A DNA stretch of 64,000 nucleotides from NCBI GenBank assembly GCA_963785075.1, contig CAWATW010000003.1:62001-126000 (forward strand), written 5' to 3'. This document shows, piece by piece, positions 18,075-25,763 of the stretch. Source of the stretch: JAOUGY01 sp963785075 (lineage in GTDB: Bacteria > Actinomycetota > Acidimicrobiia > Spongiisociales > ZC4RG35). Below the pieces are notes generated by a model, which ran no database searches, was not told where the DNA came from, and worked only from the letters and a program-made list of their open reading frames with translations. Position 1 is the stretch's first letter, and every line of letters begins with the position of its first letter. The position numbers and the translations under genes are program-made.

Positions 18075-19384
18075 TTCATGAAGCGTACTTCCGCGATCTC
18101 GGCCAAATGGCCACCATCGGGCGCTTCCGGCAAGTTGGTGATCCAGATCGTCCACCATCCGGCGTCTCGAGACGGCAACTGGACGTCTATACCTCCTCCG
18201 ACTGCGTTCACCCGGCTGACGATCTCCCAATCCCCAGGATCCTCCGGTGCGTCCTGCGACCATCCGAGCAGGAAGTTGACACCCCTCGTGAGCCCGGCCA
18301 CCTGGATCTTCGACGCCGGAGCGTCGACCTCGAGGGACACGCCGACGCCGGGCTTCAGGGCCGGGAACGGATCCAGGTAGCGCTCGGTGCGCCAGACGGT
18401 ATCGACATCACCATCACTCAGATTGGGGAGGCGTTCGTCGTTCTCTTCGGCTTCGCCAAAAGGATCGATCGAGCGGGAGGCTGCGATTGCAACCGGTTCC
18501 ACGGGCGTCGACGTCGAGGACGCCGCCACCACGATGACCGTGCTCGAAGGCAGCACCAGTGTGTCACCCCCGGCTTGCGACTCGGGGACCAGGATCGGCG
18601 TGCCCGAGTCCGCCAGGAGCAGACGCCCCAGGAACACGAGCGAGGATGCCGCTACCACGAGCGTGATGGCCGCCAAGAGGAGACGGCGGGCGAAACGGGG
18701 TGACTCGGCCGGAGGCGGAGTCGGGGTGGGTGCCGCCGTGCACTCGTCGGCCAGTTGTCGAGCGGTCAGGACGCCCATCCGCGCCCGCTGCAGGATGTCG
18801 TCGACGACCGGGCTGAACCCGTCCACGATCTCCGACGGTGCCGGCCCACCAGGTGCTCGCCCGGTCAGACCCTCCTCGAGCGCGGAGGCGAGGGCACGGA
18901 CGTCGTCGACGGCCGTGTGGGTCACAGGGCTGCGACCGACGCCGCCGAGCTTGGCGGCGTGTGCAACCGCGTGGAAGAGGCAGCCGGTGTCGATCGCGCC
19001 GTGGACGATCCCTTCTGCGTGCAGCGTGGCGAGAGCGTCGGCCAGTCCCGCGGCGTTCGGAAGGAAGTCCTCGACCGGAATGGTCTCGCCTGACCGGAGC
19101 CTGTCGGCGATCGAGATCCCGCCGGTCCACTCCGACACGGCATACACGCCACCCGGCACCTCGCCTGCCGTGTAGACCCATGTGAAGTGGGGGTGCGACA
19201 CCGCGGCGGCCCCGCGCACGGATGTCAGGAAGGCAGCGCGGCGCGTTTCGTCGGCGTCGGGACCGAGGACCCGGATCTCCACGGGTCGGTCGAGACTGCT
19301 GTCGGTGGCGAGCCATTGCTCGATGTCGCCATCTCGCCCCAGCCGCACTTCGAGTCGGAACCGATCAGGGAGCGGTGGCGGCAT
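18071..19384 (-). CDS. MviN-like pseudokinase with one membrane segment and an extracytoplasmic domain
   Basis: A 437-residue protein. Residues 1-215 have a Ser/Thr-kinase-like fold in which the catalytic elements are lost: the beta3 Lys position reads VEIRVLG, the HRD loop reads VHGA (127-130), and DFG reads GVG (148-150). A Pro/Thr linker, a membrane helix (233-256), a Ser/Thr-rich stretch and a discoidin-like domain (about 310-437) follow. Mycobacterial MviN carries the same pseudokinase-TM-outer-domain module fused to a MurJ flippase. Here no flippase is present. It is coupled to DegV upstream and to the sigma gene downstream. Confidence 0.8.
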   Translation of the reverse strand: MPPPLPDRFRLEVRLGRDGDIEQWLATDSSLDRPVEIRVLGPDADETRRAAFLTSVRGAAAVSHPHFTWVYTAGEVPGGVYAVSEWTGGISIADRLRSGETIPVEDFLPNAAGLADALATLHAEGIVHGAIDTGCLFHAVAHAAKLGGVGRSPVTHTAVDDVRALASALEEGLTGRAPGGPAPSEIVDGFSPVVDDILQRARMGVLTARQLADECTAAPTPTPPPAESPRFARRLLLAAITLVVAASSLVFLGRLLLADSGTPILVPESQAGGDTLVLPSSTVIVVAASSTSTPVEPVAIAASRSIDPFGEAEENDERLPNLSDGDVDTVWRTERYLDPFPALKPGVGVSLEVDAPASKIQVAGLTRGVNFLLGWSQDAPEDPGDWEIVSRVNAVGGGIDVQLPSRDAGWWTIWITNLPEAPDGGHLAEIAEVRFMK

Positions 19385-20214
19385 CAGGTGGTCATGTAGG
19401 CGACGCCGATCGTCCCAGGACCGGTGTGCGTTCCCACAACAGGACCGAGCTCGGCGACGAGCGGCTCGACGTCGGGGACGACAGCCCGTATCGCTCCTTC
19501 GAACTCGTCCGCATCGGTGGCGCTCCCATGCAGGATCGCCACCGCGGTCACCGTCGGAGCGACCTCGGCGATCTTGCTGGTGAGCGCGGCCAGCGCCTTG
19601 GAGCGGGTGCGCACCCTGCCCGCCGCAGCGACCACGCCGTCCTGCAGAGTGATGAACGGCTTGAGGTCGAGGATGCCGCCGAGGAATGCTGCAGCGCCTC
19701 CGATCCGACCGCCCCTCTTCAAGAACTCCAATGTGTCCAGCGCAGCAAGGATCGTCGTCTTGTCCCGCGCCTCGATCACGGCGTCGGCCACCGAGTCGAG
19801 GTCACCGCCCGCTTCTGCTGCCTCGGCGCCGGCGAGCACCTGAAGCGCCACCGCCACGGTCGCGGTTCGGGAGTCGACCACCTTGACCGGAAGCGACGCC
19901 TGCTCTGCGCCGAGCACTGCCGCCTGGTAGGTGGCGGATATCTCCGACGACAGACACACGCACACGGCGCCGTCTGCGCCGCCGGCGGCCAACCGGTCAA
20001 AGGTCTCCCGAAAGGCGCCGGCGCTGGGTGCAGAGGTCTCGGGTAGCGACTTGGAGCCGCGGAGCTTCTCCCAGAATTCATGGGGCGTGAGATCCTGACC
20101 ATCGATGTACTCGTCTGCACCAAAACGGATGGTGAGGGGAACCACGGAGATGCCATGACGGTCGACGAGGTCGGCCGGAAGGTCCGCCGAGCTATCGGTC
20201 ACAAGCCTGATCAC
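19384..20214 (-). CDS. DegV-family fatty-acid-binding protein
   Basis: A 276-residue DegV protein beginning MIRLVTDSSADLP, with TSAPSAGAFRETFDRL and ISATYQAAVLGAE in the lipid-binding core, and a C-terminal GTHTGPGTIG motif. DegV/FakB proteins bind a fatty acid, and in some bacteria present it to the kinase FakA. No FakA-like gene is in this window. The start is GTG 20214. The stop overlaps the pseudokinase ATG by one base, so this gene appears to head the DegV-pseudokinase-sigma-anti-sigma unit. Confidence 0.92.
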   Translation of the reverse strand: MIRLVTDSSADLPADLVDRHGISVVPLTIRFGADEYIDGQDLTPHEFWEKLRGSKSLPETSAPSAGAFRETFDRLAAGGADGAVCVCLSSEISATYQAAVLGAEQASLPVKVVDSRTATVAVALQVLAGAEAAEAGGDLDSVADAVIEARDKTTILAALDTLEFLKRGGRIGGAAAFLGGILDLKPFITLQDGVVAAAGRVRTRSKALAALTSKIAEVAPTVTAVAILHGSATDADEFEGAIRAVVPDVEPLVAELGPVVGTHTGPGTIGVAYMTT

Positions 20215-20238
20215 GAGTGCGCATCCTCTAGTTGGGCG

Positions 20239-20976
20239 TCATCGATGATGGTCGTTCAGCGTACGCCGTGTCGCCAGTAGCACGTTCAATCGGTCGGGGA
20301 GGGTGACGAACCCTTCGGATCGGTAGAGGCTCGCGGCGCGTTCGTTCTCGGGCTGTGTGTTGAGGAGCATGGCACGAGCCCCGGCCGACCGCGCCCATGT
20401 CATCGCCGCTCTCAAGAGCTCTCGTCCGACTCCGCGCCCTCCGTGTTCGGGATTCACCGCGATGCGCTGGAGATATCCGGTGGAACCGGTGACACCGACG
20501 ATGGCGAAGCCCTGCACCGGCTCGGGCTCGGAAACCAAGAGTCTGGAGCGCACGGTTGCGGTCAGTGCGTCCTGCAGTCCCATCCGCCCGATCTGCCAGT
20601 CGGGATCGAAGGCCTGGCGGTCGATCGGTACGGCCTCGTCGATCTGCCCGGTTCGAACGGCGATCCGGGCTTCGGTGATCGGGCGTGCAAGACTGCGTTC
20701 CATGAGCAGCAGCTGGCGACCGGGTGAAAAACCTGCTCCTTCCCACACTCCGCGGCCATGGTTGTGGACCGGTGACGACCAAACCGCCGGTGCACCGAGT
20801 TCGAACAATCGATCCGCGCAGGCACGCACGAAATCGGCTGAACCGCGTTCGAGCCGGAGCGTCGCAGCACGGTCGACATCGTTGAGCGGCCGGGCCACCG
20901 CCTTCGACCAGCCGGAACGCAATGTCACCATCCCGGGCCAATCACCCCGGACGGACACGCCTGCGAGCCTGGTCAA
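20239..20976 (-). CDS. GNAT-family N-acetyltransferase
   Basis: A protein of about 245 residues whose C-terminal half is a GNAT fold: YLQRIAVNPEHGGRGVGRELLRAAM (acetyl-CoA-binding loop) and TQPENERAASLYRSEGF. The N-terminal half (RPLNDVDRAATLRLERG, VHNHGRGVWEGAGF) looks like a second, degenerate GNAT half. TTG 20976 follows GAGG by five bases and reads LTRLAGVSVRGDWPG. ATG 20931 is the alternative. The enormous upstream frame is a shadow of the deacetylase gene. The substrate is unknown; RimI-like protein N-terminal acetylation is one possibility. Confidence 0.8.
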   Translation of the reverse strand: MTRLAGVSVRGDWPGMVTLRSGWSKAVARPLNDVDRAATLRLERGSADFVRACADRLFELGAPAVWSSPVHNHGRGVWEGAGFSPGRQLLLMERSLARPITEARIAVRTGQIDEAVPIDRQAFDPDWQIGRMGLQDALTATVRSRLLVSEPEPVQGFAIVGVTGSTGYLQRIAVNPEHGGRGVGRELLRAAMTWARSAGARAMLLNTQPENERAASLYRSEGFVTLPDRLNVLLATRRTLNDHHR

Positions 20977-21009
20977 AGGAACCTCATGACCCTGGCAAAG
21001 TAGCGGGTC

Positions 21010-22020
21010 GTGGAGGTCATCTACTACACGCACGAGATCTTCTCCCGTCATGAGACGGGGAGCTGGCACCCTGAACGACCGGCGCGACTGGAGGCCGCGG
21101 AGCGCGGCGTCACCACCTCGGGGCTGGTGGTCCACCGTGTTCTGCCGTCCGAGGTCGACCGATCGGTCCTCGAGCTCGTCCACCGGCCGGAGTACGTGCG
21201 AGCGATAGAGCGGTTCTGTCGGGGTGGAGGAGGGGCTCTGGACCCCGACACCGTTGCGGGGCCGGACTCCTGGGAGGCGGCCACGCGGTCGGCCGGCGCC
21301 GGAGTGGATGCGGTGAGAGCCATGAGCGACAAACCGGGCGCTACGGCCTTCCTCGCCGTCCGCCCGCCGGGACATCACGCCCTGTCGAACCGTGCCATGG
21401 GTTTCTGCCTCTTCAACAACGTCGGTGTCACCGCTGCGTTCCTGCGTCAGAGGGGAGAGCGGGTGATGGTGGTGGACTGGGACGTCCATCACGGCAACGG
21501 AACCCAGGAGATGTTCGAAGAGGCTCGTGAGGTGCTGTACCTCAGCATTCATCAGTACCCGTTCTATCCCGGTGGAGGAGCACTCGACGAGATCGGCACG
21601 GGAGAGGGGGAAGGCACGGTGATCAACGTCCCGATGCCGGCCGGCACCGGCGGTGACGTCTACCAGGCGACCTTCGAACGCATCGTGACGCCCGTCATCA
21701 GTCAGTTCGCCCCCGACTGGATTCTCGTGAGCGCCGGGTACGACGCCCACGAGTCGGACCCGCTCGCCGAGCAGCGTCTGCTCGCCCCCGACTATGGCTT
21801 CATGGCGGCGAGACTGTCGAGCATGATCCCTCCCAATCGGATCATCACCTTTCTCGAAGGCGGGTACCACCTCCCGGCGATCACCACTTCCGTGTCGGCG
21901 ACGTTGCGTGGGTACGCGGGGGATGAGGAGCAAACCACGACGCGCCGCTCGCCGTCGGTGTCGTGGGAAGCCCTCGAGGAGGCCGTGGCCATGACCGCCC
22001 GGCACTGGAAGGTGACGTGA
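21010..22020 (+). CDS. Histone-deacetylase-family hydrolase
   Basis: A 336-residue zinc hydrolase of the HDAC/AcuC/acetylpolyamine amidohydrolase superfamily. Conserved elements appear in order: HPERPARL, VRPPGHHA (tandem active-site histidines), GFCLFNNV, VVDWDVHHGNGTQ (metal Asp/His), VSAGYDAHESDPL (second metal Asp), and FLEGGYH. Likely substrates are acetylated small amines or proteins. It starts at GTG 21010 without a clear Shine-Dalgarno sequence and is divergent from the GNAT gene. Proximity of an acetyltransferase and a deacetylase is suggestive only. Confidence 0.92.
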   Translation: MEVIYYTHEIFSRHETGSWHPERPARLEAAERGVTTSGLVVHRVLPSEVDRSVLELVHRPEYVRAIERFCRGGGGALDPDTVAGPDSWEAATRSAGAGVDAVRAMSDKPGATAFLAVRPPGHHALSNRAMGFCLFNNVGVTAAFLRQRGERVMVVDWDVHHGNGTQEMFEEAREVLYLSIHQYPFYPGGGALDEIGTGEGEGTVINVPMPAGTGGDVYQATFERIVTPVISQFAPDWILVSAGYDAHESDPLAEQRLLAPDYGFMAARLSSMIPPNRIITFLEGGYHLPAITTSVSATLRGYAGDEEQTTTRRSPSVSWEALEEAVAMTARHWKVT

Positions 22021-22739
22021 CTTCGGCGGTTCGGGATCGGGGCTACCCGACGTCGGGCAACGGGGCATCTTCGTTTCATCTGTGGTGGGTGGACGTTCCC
22101 CCTTGCGCCGAGGTCGAAGTCACTCTGACCGTCGAGTGGGAGCCCAAGATCGACCGGCTCTGCTTCTGGGCCCTGCAGGTATCCTTCGGCGACGGGCTCT
22201 CGAGAACGGGCGGCGCTCATCTCGGCTTCCAGTGGAATCCGAAGTTTCCGCGGTCCAGGGCGGTGAACTGGGGTGGATACTCTGCGGCCGGGAGGATCCT
22301 CGACGGCACCGAGTCACCGCTGCCATCCACACCCGCCGATCGCAACACGCGTGATTTCACCTGGGAGCCGGGCGTTCCGTATCGCCTGCGGATAGCGCCC
22401 GCCGAGCAGGGATGGTGGGCCGGCACGGTTCGGGATCCGGGTGGCGAAGTGGTGGAGGTGCGTCGCCTGCATGGGGGCGGCGACCGGTTGGAGGCACCAG
22501 TGGTCTGGTCCGAGGTCTTTGCGCGGTGTGACGACGAGTCGGTCTCGGCCCGGTGGGAGCATCCGGGGTATCTGCTGCAGGAGGGCTGGTCGGCGCCGAC
22601 GCACTATCAGGTGAACTACCAATCCGTCGAGCGGGGTGGCTGTTCGAACACGTCGGTGCGGCTTGCGGGATCCGGTGTCGCTCAGGTCACGAACACGATG
22701 CGCACCACCGCCGACGGCGAGAAGGTTCCCGTCGACTGA
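22017..22739 (+). CDS. Unknown protein coupled to the deacetylase
   Basis: A 240-residue soluble protein I do not recognise. It has no signal peptide or membrane segment, is rich in Trp and Gly, and appears to be all-beta: WWVDVPPCAEVEVTLTVEW, CFWALQVSFG, FQWNPKFPRSRAVNWGGY and WWAGTVRDPGGEVVEVRRL. The motif NWGGY and an end rich in short strands suggest a carbohydrate-binding-like sandwich, but this is a guess. GTG 22017 overlaps the deacetylase stop by 4 nt, so the products are probably made together. Confidence 0.7.
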   Translation: MTSAVRDRGYPTSGNGASSFHLWWVDVPPCAEVEVTLTVEWEPKIDRLCFWALQVSFGDGLSRTGGAHLGFQWNPKFPRSRAVNWGGYSAAGRILDGTESPLPSTPADRNTRDFTWEPGVPYRLRIAPAEQGWWAGTVRDPGGEVVEVRRLHGGGDRLEAPVVWSEVFARCDDESVSARWEHPGYLLQEGWSAPTHYQVNYQSVERGGCSNTSVRLAGSGVAQVTNTMRTTADGEKVPVD

Positions 22740-22859
22740 ACGGCTGCGGCCGGCCACATGGTGTGGCCAATTGGCCCATTTGGTCGGGCGGGTTCAAGTT
22801 TGGACCCGGTTGGTGCCGATTCACCGATCAGTTGTGTCTTCCCACAGGAGTGTCAACAA

Positions 22860-23939
22860 ATGGCCATGACCCTTGACGAGCTGCTGCGCCGTGCCGTAGA
22901 AGCCCGCGCATCAGACATCCACCTCAAGGTCGGGTCTCCACCCGTCATCCGGGTGGACGGCGAACTCGAGCGGATGAGCGATCTGCCGGCGCTTCGCCCC
23001 AAGGACACGGAGGCGATCGCCAACAGCATCTTCACGCCGCGGGTCGCGGAGGTCTTTGCGGACCGCAACGAAGTCGACTTCGCGATCGGACGACATGACC
23101 TCGGCAGGTTCCGGGTCAACGCCTACCGCCAGCGAGGTTCGGTCAGCGTGGTCATGCGTCGCGTGGTGCCCGGCGTGCCGAGCATCGAGCGTCTCGGACT
23201 CCCTCCCATCGTTCGCAAGCTCGCCACGGAGCAGAAGGGCCTCTTACTCATCACCGGGCCTTCCGGTTCTGGTCGGACCACGACGCTGGCCGCCATCGTC
23301 GAGCACATCAACGCCACTCGGGCCGTCGCCATCGTCACGGTCGAGGATCCCATCGAGGTGCTCTTTCCCGACAAGCTGGCGGTTGTGACCCAGCGCGAGA
23401 TCGGCGTGGACACAGAGTCGTATGGTGAAGCGATCCGCAGGGCGATGCGCCAAGACGCAGACGTCCTCATGCTGTCTGAGATCACCGACGTCGAGACGGC
23501 CGCTGCCGCCATCGGCGCGGCCGAGACCGGCCACCTTGTGCTGGCTGCGATGCACACCGCCGATCCAGCCGACACCGTCCAGCGTTTCGTCAACTTCTTC
23601 CCGACTCCGATGCAGAGCACGGTGCGCTCACAGCTCGGCGCCTATCTGAAGGGCGTCATCTCGCAGCGGCTCATCGACGCGACCAATGGCGGACGGGTGC
23701 TGGCGGCCGAGGTGCTGACCGGCAACAACCGCATCGCCGAGCTGCTGGCGAGCGAGGCACGGGCGGATGCCTTCCTCGAGATGATGAAGGAGAGCGAGTT
23801 CTTCGGAATGCAGACGTTCGACCAAGCCGTGCTGAACCTGGTGAAGGAACAACGCGTCGAGATCTCCACCGCTCTGCCGTTCGTACGCAACTCCCACGAG
23901 TTCCGGGCCAAGGCGATGGAAGCCGGCATCGAAGTCTGA
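22860..23939 (+). CDS. PilT-like type IV pilus ATPase with an altered Walker A
   Basis: A 359-residue PilT/VirB11-type ATPase. The N-terminal domain reads MTLDELLRRAVEARASDIHLKVG. The Walker A motif is GPSGSGRTTT with Arg139 where Lys is nearly invariant. The Walker B/Asp-box region is DVLMLSEITDVET rather than the usual GEMRD, and AAETGHLVLAAMHTADP is the His box. ATG 22860 follows AGGAG by nine bases. PilT proteins power pilus retraction. The substitutions suggest reduced or different ATP use. No other pilus gene is in the window. Confidence 0.85.
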   Translation: MAMTLDELLRRAVEARASDIHLKVGSPPVIRVDGELERMSDLPALRPKDTEAIANSIFTPRVAEVFADRNEVDFAIGRHDLGRFRVNAYRQRGSVSVVMRRVVPGVPSIERLGLPPIVRKLATEQKGLLLITGPSGSGRTTTLAAIVEHINATRAVAIVTVEDPIEVLFPDKLAVVTQREIGVDTESYGEAIRRAMRQDADVLMLSEITDVETAAAAIGAAETGHLVLAAMHTADPADTVQRFVNFFPTPMQSTVRSQLGAYLKGVISQRLIDATNGGRVLAAEVLTGNNRIAELLASEARADAFLEMMKESEFFGMQTFDQAVLNLVKEQRVEISTALPFVRNSHEFRAKAMEAGIEV

Positions 23940-23946
23940 GACCAGA

Positions 23947-23998
23947 CCCGAACCCAGGGTTAAGGTCCGCCAAAATGGCGGACCACAGCCCACAGAAC
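23947..23998 (+). repeat. 52-bp palindromic repeat, copy 1
   Basis: Contains the hairpin GGTCCGCC (23964-23971), loop AAAAT, GGCGGACC (23977-23984), flanked by AACCCAGGGT and GCCCACAGAAC. It matches 48 of 52 bases of the minus strand of 29907-29958. It begins 8 bp after the pilT-like stop, where it could act as a terminator. Confidence 0.8.
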
Positions 23999-24010
23999 GC
24001 CATCGGGCGG

Positions 24011-24111
24011 AACGAGTGGGAGCCCGGGTGGACAATTGGAGGGACGTCTCCAGCGTGACCGGCTCAAACCCTCGATGCCGGCGCTCTCGGGTAGTCACAC
24101 CCGGGCTCGTT
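24011..24111. other. Long-stem structured intergenic element
   Basis: Left arm AACGAG plus CCCGGGTG (24011-24030, with a 6-nt bulge TGGGAG) pairs over 14 bp with CACCCGGGCTCGTT (24098-24111). The 67-nt interior contains GGAG/CTCC and CCGGC/GCCGG stems. The element lies upstream of the cca promoter and has no open frame of note. It could be a structured leader, a small RNA or a terminator; no known riboswitch core was recognised. Confidence 0.45.
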
Positions 24112-24191
24112 GGTTCGAGCATACCGACGACACGCCCCGTTGTATTGGGCCTGATGCCTCTTTCGGCTGGTTTCGTGGTGTGATCGGCCGG

Positions 24192-24197
24192 TAGCCT
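24192..24197 (+). promoter_or_regulatory. -10 element of cca
   Basis: TAGCCT lies 7 nt before the ATG at 24205, which has no Shine-Dalgarno sequence; a leaderless transcript is likely. No convincing -35 was found. Confidence 0.5.
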
Positions 24198-24204
24198 GTG
24201 TGCC

Positions 24205-25617
24205 ATGATCCCCGACCGCCTTCGTTGGTTGGTCGAGCCGGGGAGCGCGCCGGTGGAGCTCGGTGAAAGGTTCGGCGCCGCTGGGAGCGAGTTGTTCCTG
24301 GTGGGTGGGTCCGTTCGCGATGCCTTCCTCGGTCGCGAGAGTCCCGACCTCGATTTCACCACCGACGCTCGTCCAGACCAGATCAAACGATTGGTCTCCG
24401 GCTGGGCCGACGCCGTGTACACGATGGGCGAGGCTTTCGGAACGATCGGTGCTCGCAAGGGTGACGCGACCTTCGAGATCACAACGTTCCGAGCCGAGGT
24501 CTACCGCGAGGATTCACGCAAGCCCCACGTGACCTTCTCCAACGACATCGAGGAGGATCTGTCACGGCGGGACTTCACGGTCAACGCCATGGCGCTCCGC
24601 ATTCCCGACGCCGAGCTGATCGATCCCAATGGGGGAGTCGTGGATCTGGCGAAGAAGCTGTTGCGCACGCCACTCGACCCCCACATCTCATTCTCGGATG
24701 ATCCCCTTCGAATGCTGAGGCTGTTCCGGTTCCAGGCCACGCTCGGTTTCACGCCGGACGAGGCCGCGGTGCAGGCGGTCGAGGAGATGGCCGAGCGGCT
24801 GGACATCGTGTCCGCAGAGCGAATCCGCGACGAGTTCTCCAAGCTGGTCGTGGCCGAAGACCCGGGGCCGGCACTGGTGGGCCTTGTGAGGTCGGGCCTC
24901 GCCGACAGGTTCATCCCCGAGCTGAGCCGTCTCGAGATGGAGATGGATCCGCATCATCGCCACAAGGATGTGCTCGCCCACACGATCGCCGTCACTCAGA
25001 AGGCCGCCGAGGATCGAGAGCCATCCGACCGGCTGCGCCTTCGGTTGGCGGCGTTGCTTCACGACGTCGGCAAGCCAGACACCCGTCGCTTCGTCAAAGG
25101 TGGGGTCACCTTCCATCACCACGAGGTGGTCGGAGCGCGGATGGCCCGTGACCGGCTTCGGGCACTGCGGTATCCCAAGGAGATGATCGACCAGGTGTCG
25201 GAGCTCGTGTTCCTCCATCTCCGGCCTCACACCCTGAAGATGGGGTGGACCGACTCGGCCGTCCGGCGCTACGTCCGCGATGCGGGTGAGGTCCTCGGGG
25301 ATCTCAACGAACTGGTCCGTTGTGACGTGACCACGGCCAACCAGAAGCGGGCCAACACGATTCAGAAGCGCATCGACGAGCTCGAGAAACGGATAGCGGA
25401 ACTGGCAGCACAGGAGGAGATCTCCAAGTTGCGGGCTCCGATCAACGGCAACGACGTGATGCAGTACCTGGGAATCGGCCCGGGACCTCACGTCGGCGAG
25501 ATCATGGACATCCTTCTCGAGAAGCGGATCGACGACGGTCCCTACTCGGACGACGAGGCGTACCAGATCGTACGCGAGTGGGCAGTGGAAAAAGGGTTCG
25601 ATCTTCCTGAGGGTTGA
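24205..25617 (+). CDS. cca: CCA tRNA nucleotidyltransferase
   Basis: A 470-residue class II nucleotidyltransferase that adds or repairs the 3' CCA of tRNA. Head motifs are LVGGSVRDAFLGR and DLDFTTD (metal Asp pair), then SRRDFTVNAMAL, DPLRMLRLFRFQATLGF and ERIRDEF. An HD domain follows: HRHKDVLAHTIAV and LAALLHDVGKPDTR. A C-terminal helical region (QKRIDELEKRI) is also present. This architecture matches the actinobacterial PcnA/Cca annotated near mviN in mycobacteria. Confidence 0.95.
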   Translation: MIPDRLRWLVEPGSAPVELGERFGAAGSELFLVGGSVRDAFLGRESPDLDFTTDARPDQIKRLVSGWADAVYTMGEAFGTIGARKGDATFEITTFRAEVYREDSRKPHVTFSNDIEEDLSRRDFTVNAMALRIPDAELIDPNGGVVDLAKKLLRTPLDPHISFSDDPLRMLRLFRFQATLGFTPDEAAVQAVEEMAERLDIVSAERIRDEFSKLVVAEDPGPALVGLVRSGLADRFIPELSRLEMEMDPHHRHKDVLAHTIAVTQKAAEDREPSDRLRLRLAALLHDVGKPDTRRFVKGGVTFHHHEVVGARMARDRLRALRYPKEMIDQVSELVFLHLRPHTLKMGWTDSAVRRYVRDAGEVLGDLNELVRCDVTTANQKRANTIQKRIDELEKRIAELAAQEEISKLRAPINGNDVMQYLGIGPGPHVGEIMDILLEKRIDDGPYSDDEAYQIVREWAVEKGFDLPEG

Positions 25618-25763
25618 GCGTTTCGATCGGTTTTGCGCTCAGCGGCGACCCGAACCGTCGGAAGCCGGAAACGTCTCACAGACGCACAACGACATCTGCA
25701 GGTCGACCGGTTCCTGTCGCGATCGCTTGGGAACTCGGATCCGATGTGCGACGCTTGAAGGTG

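Noticed and set aside
20977..22068. Minus-strand extension of the GNAT gene over the deacetylase
   Set aside because: Antisense shadow; the deacetylase motifs on the plus strand are complete and the GNAT domain fits a start near 20976.
22790..22840. FliA-type promoter (TCAAGTTT ... GCCGATTC) before the PilT-like gene
   Set aside because: The spacing is about two bases too long and the downstream half is only partly matched; not enough to call.
24095..24125. tRNA-like GGTTCGAGC T-loop upstream of cca
   Set aside because: No acceptor, D or anticodon arm can be built; the bases belong to small hairpins at the end of the structured element.
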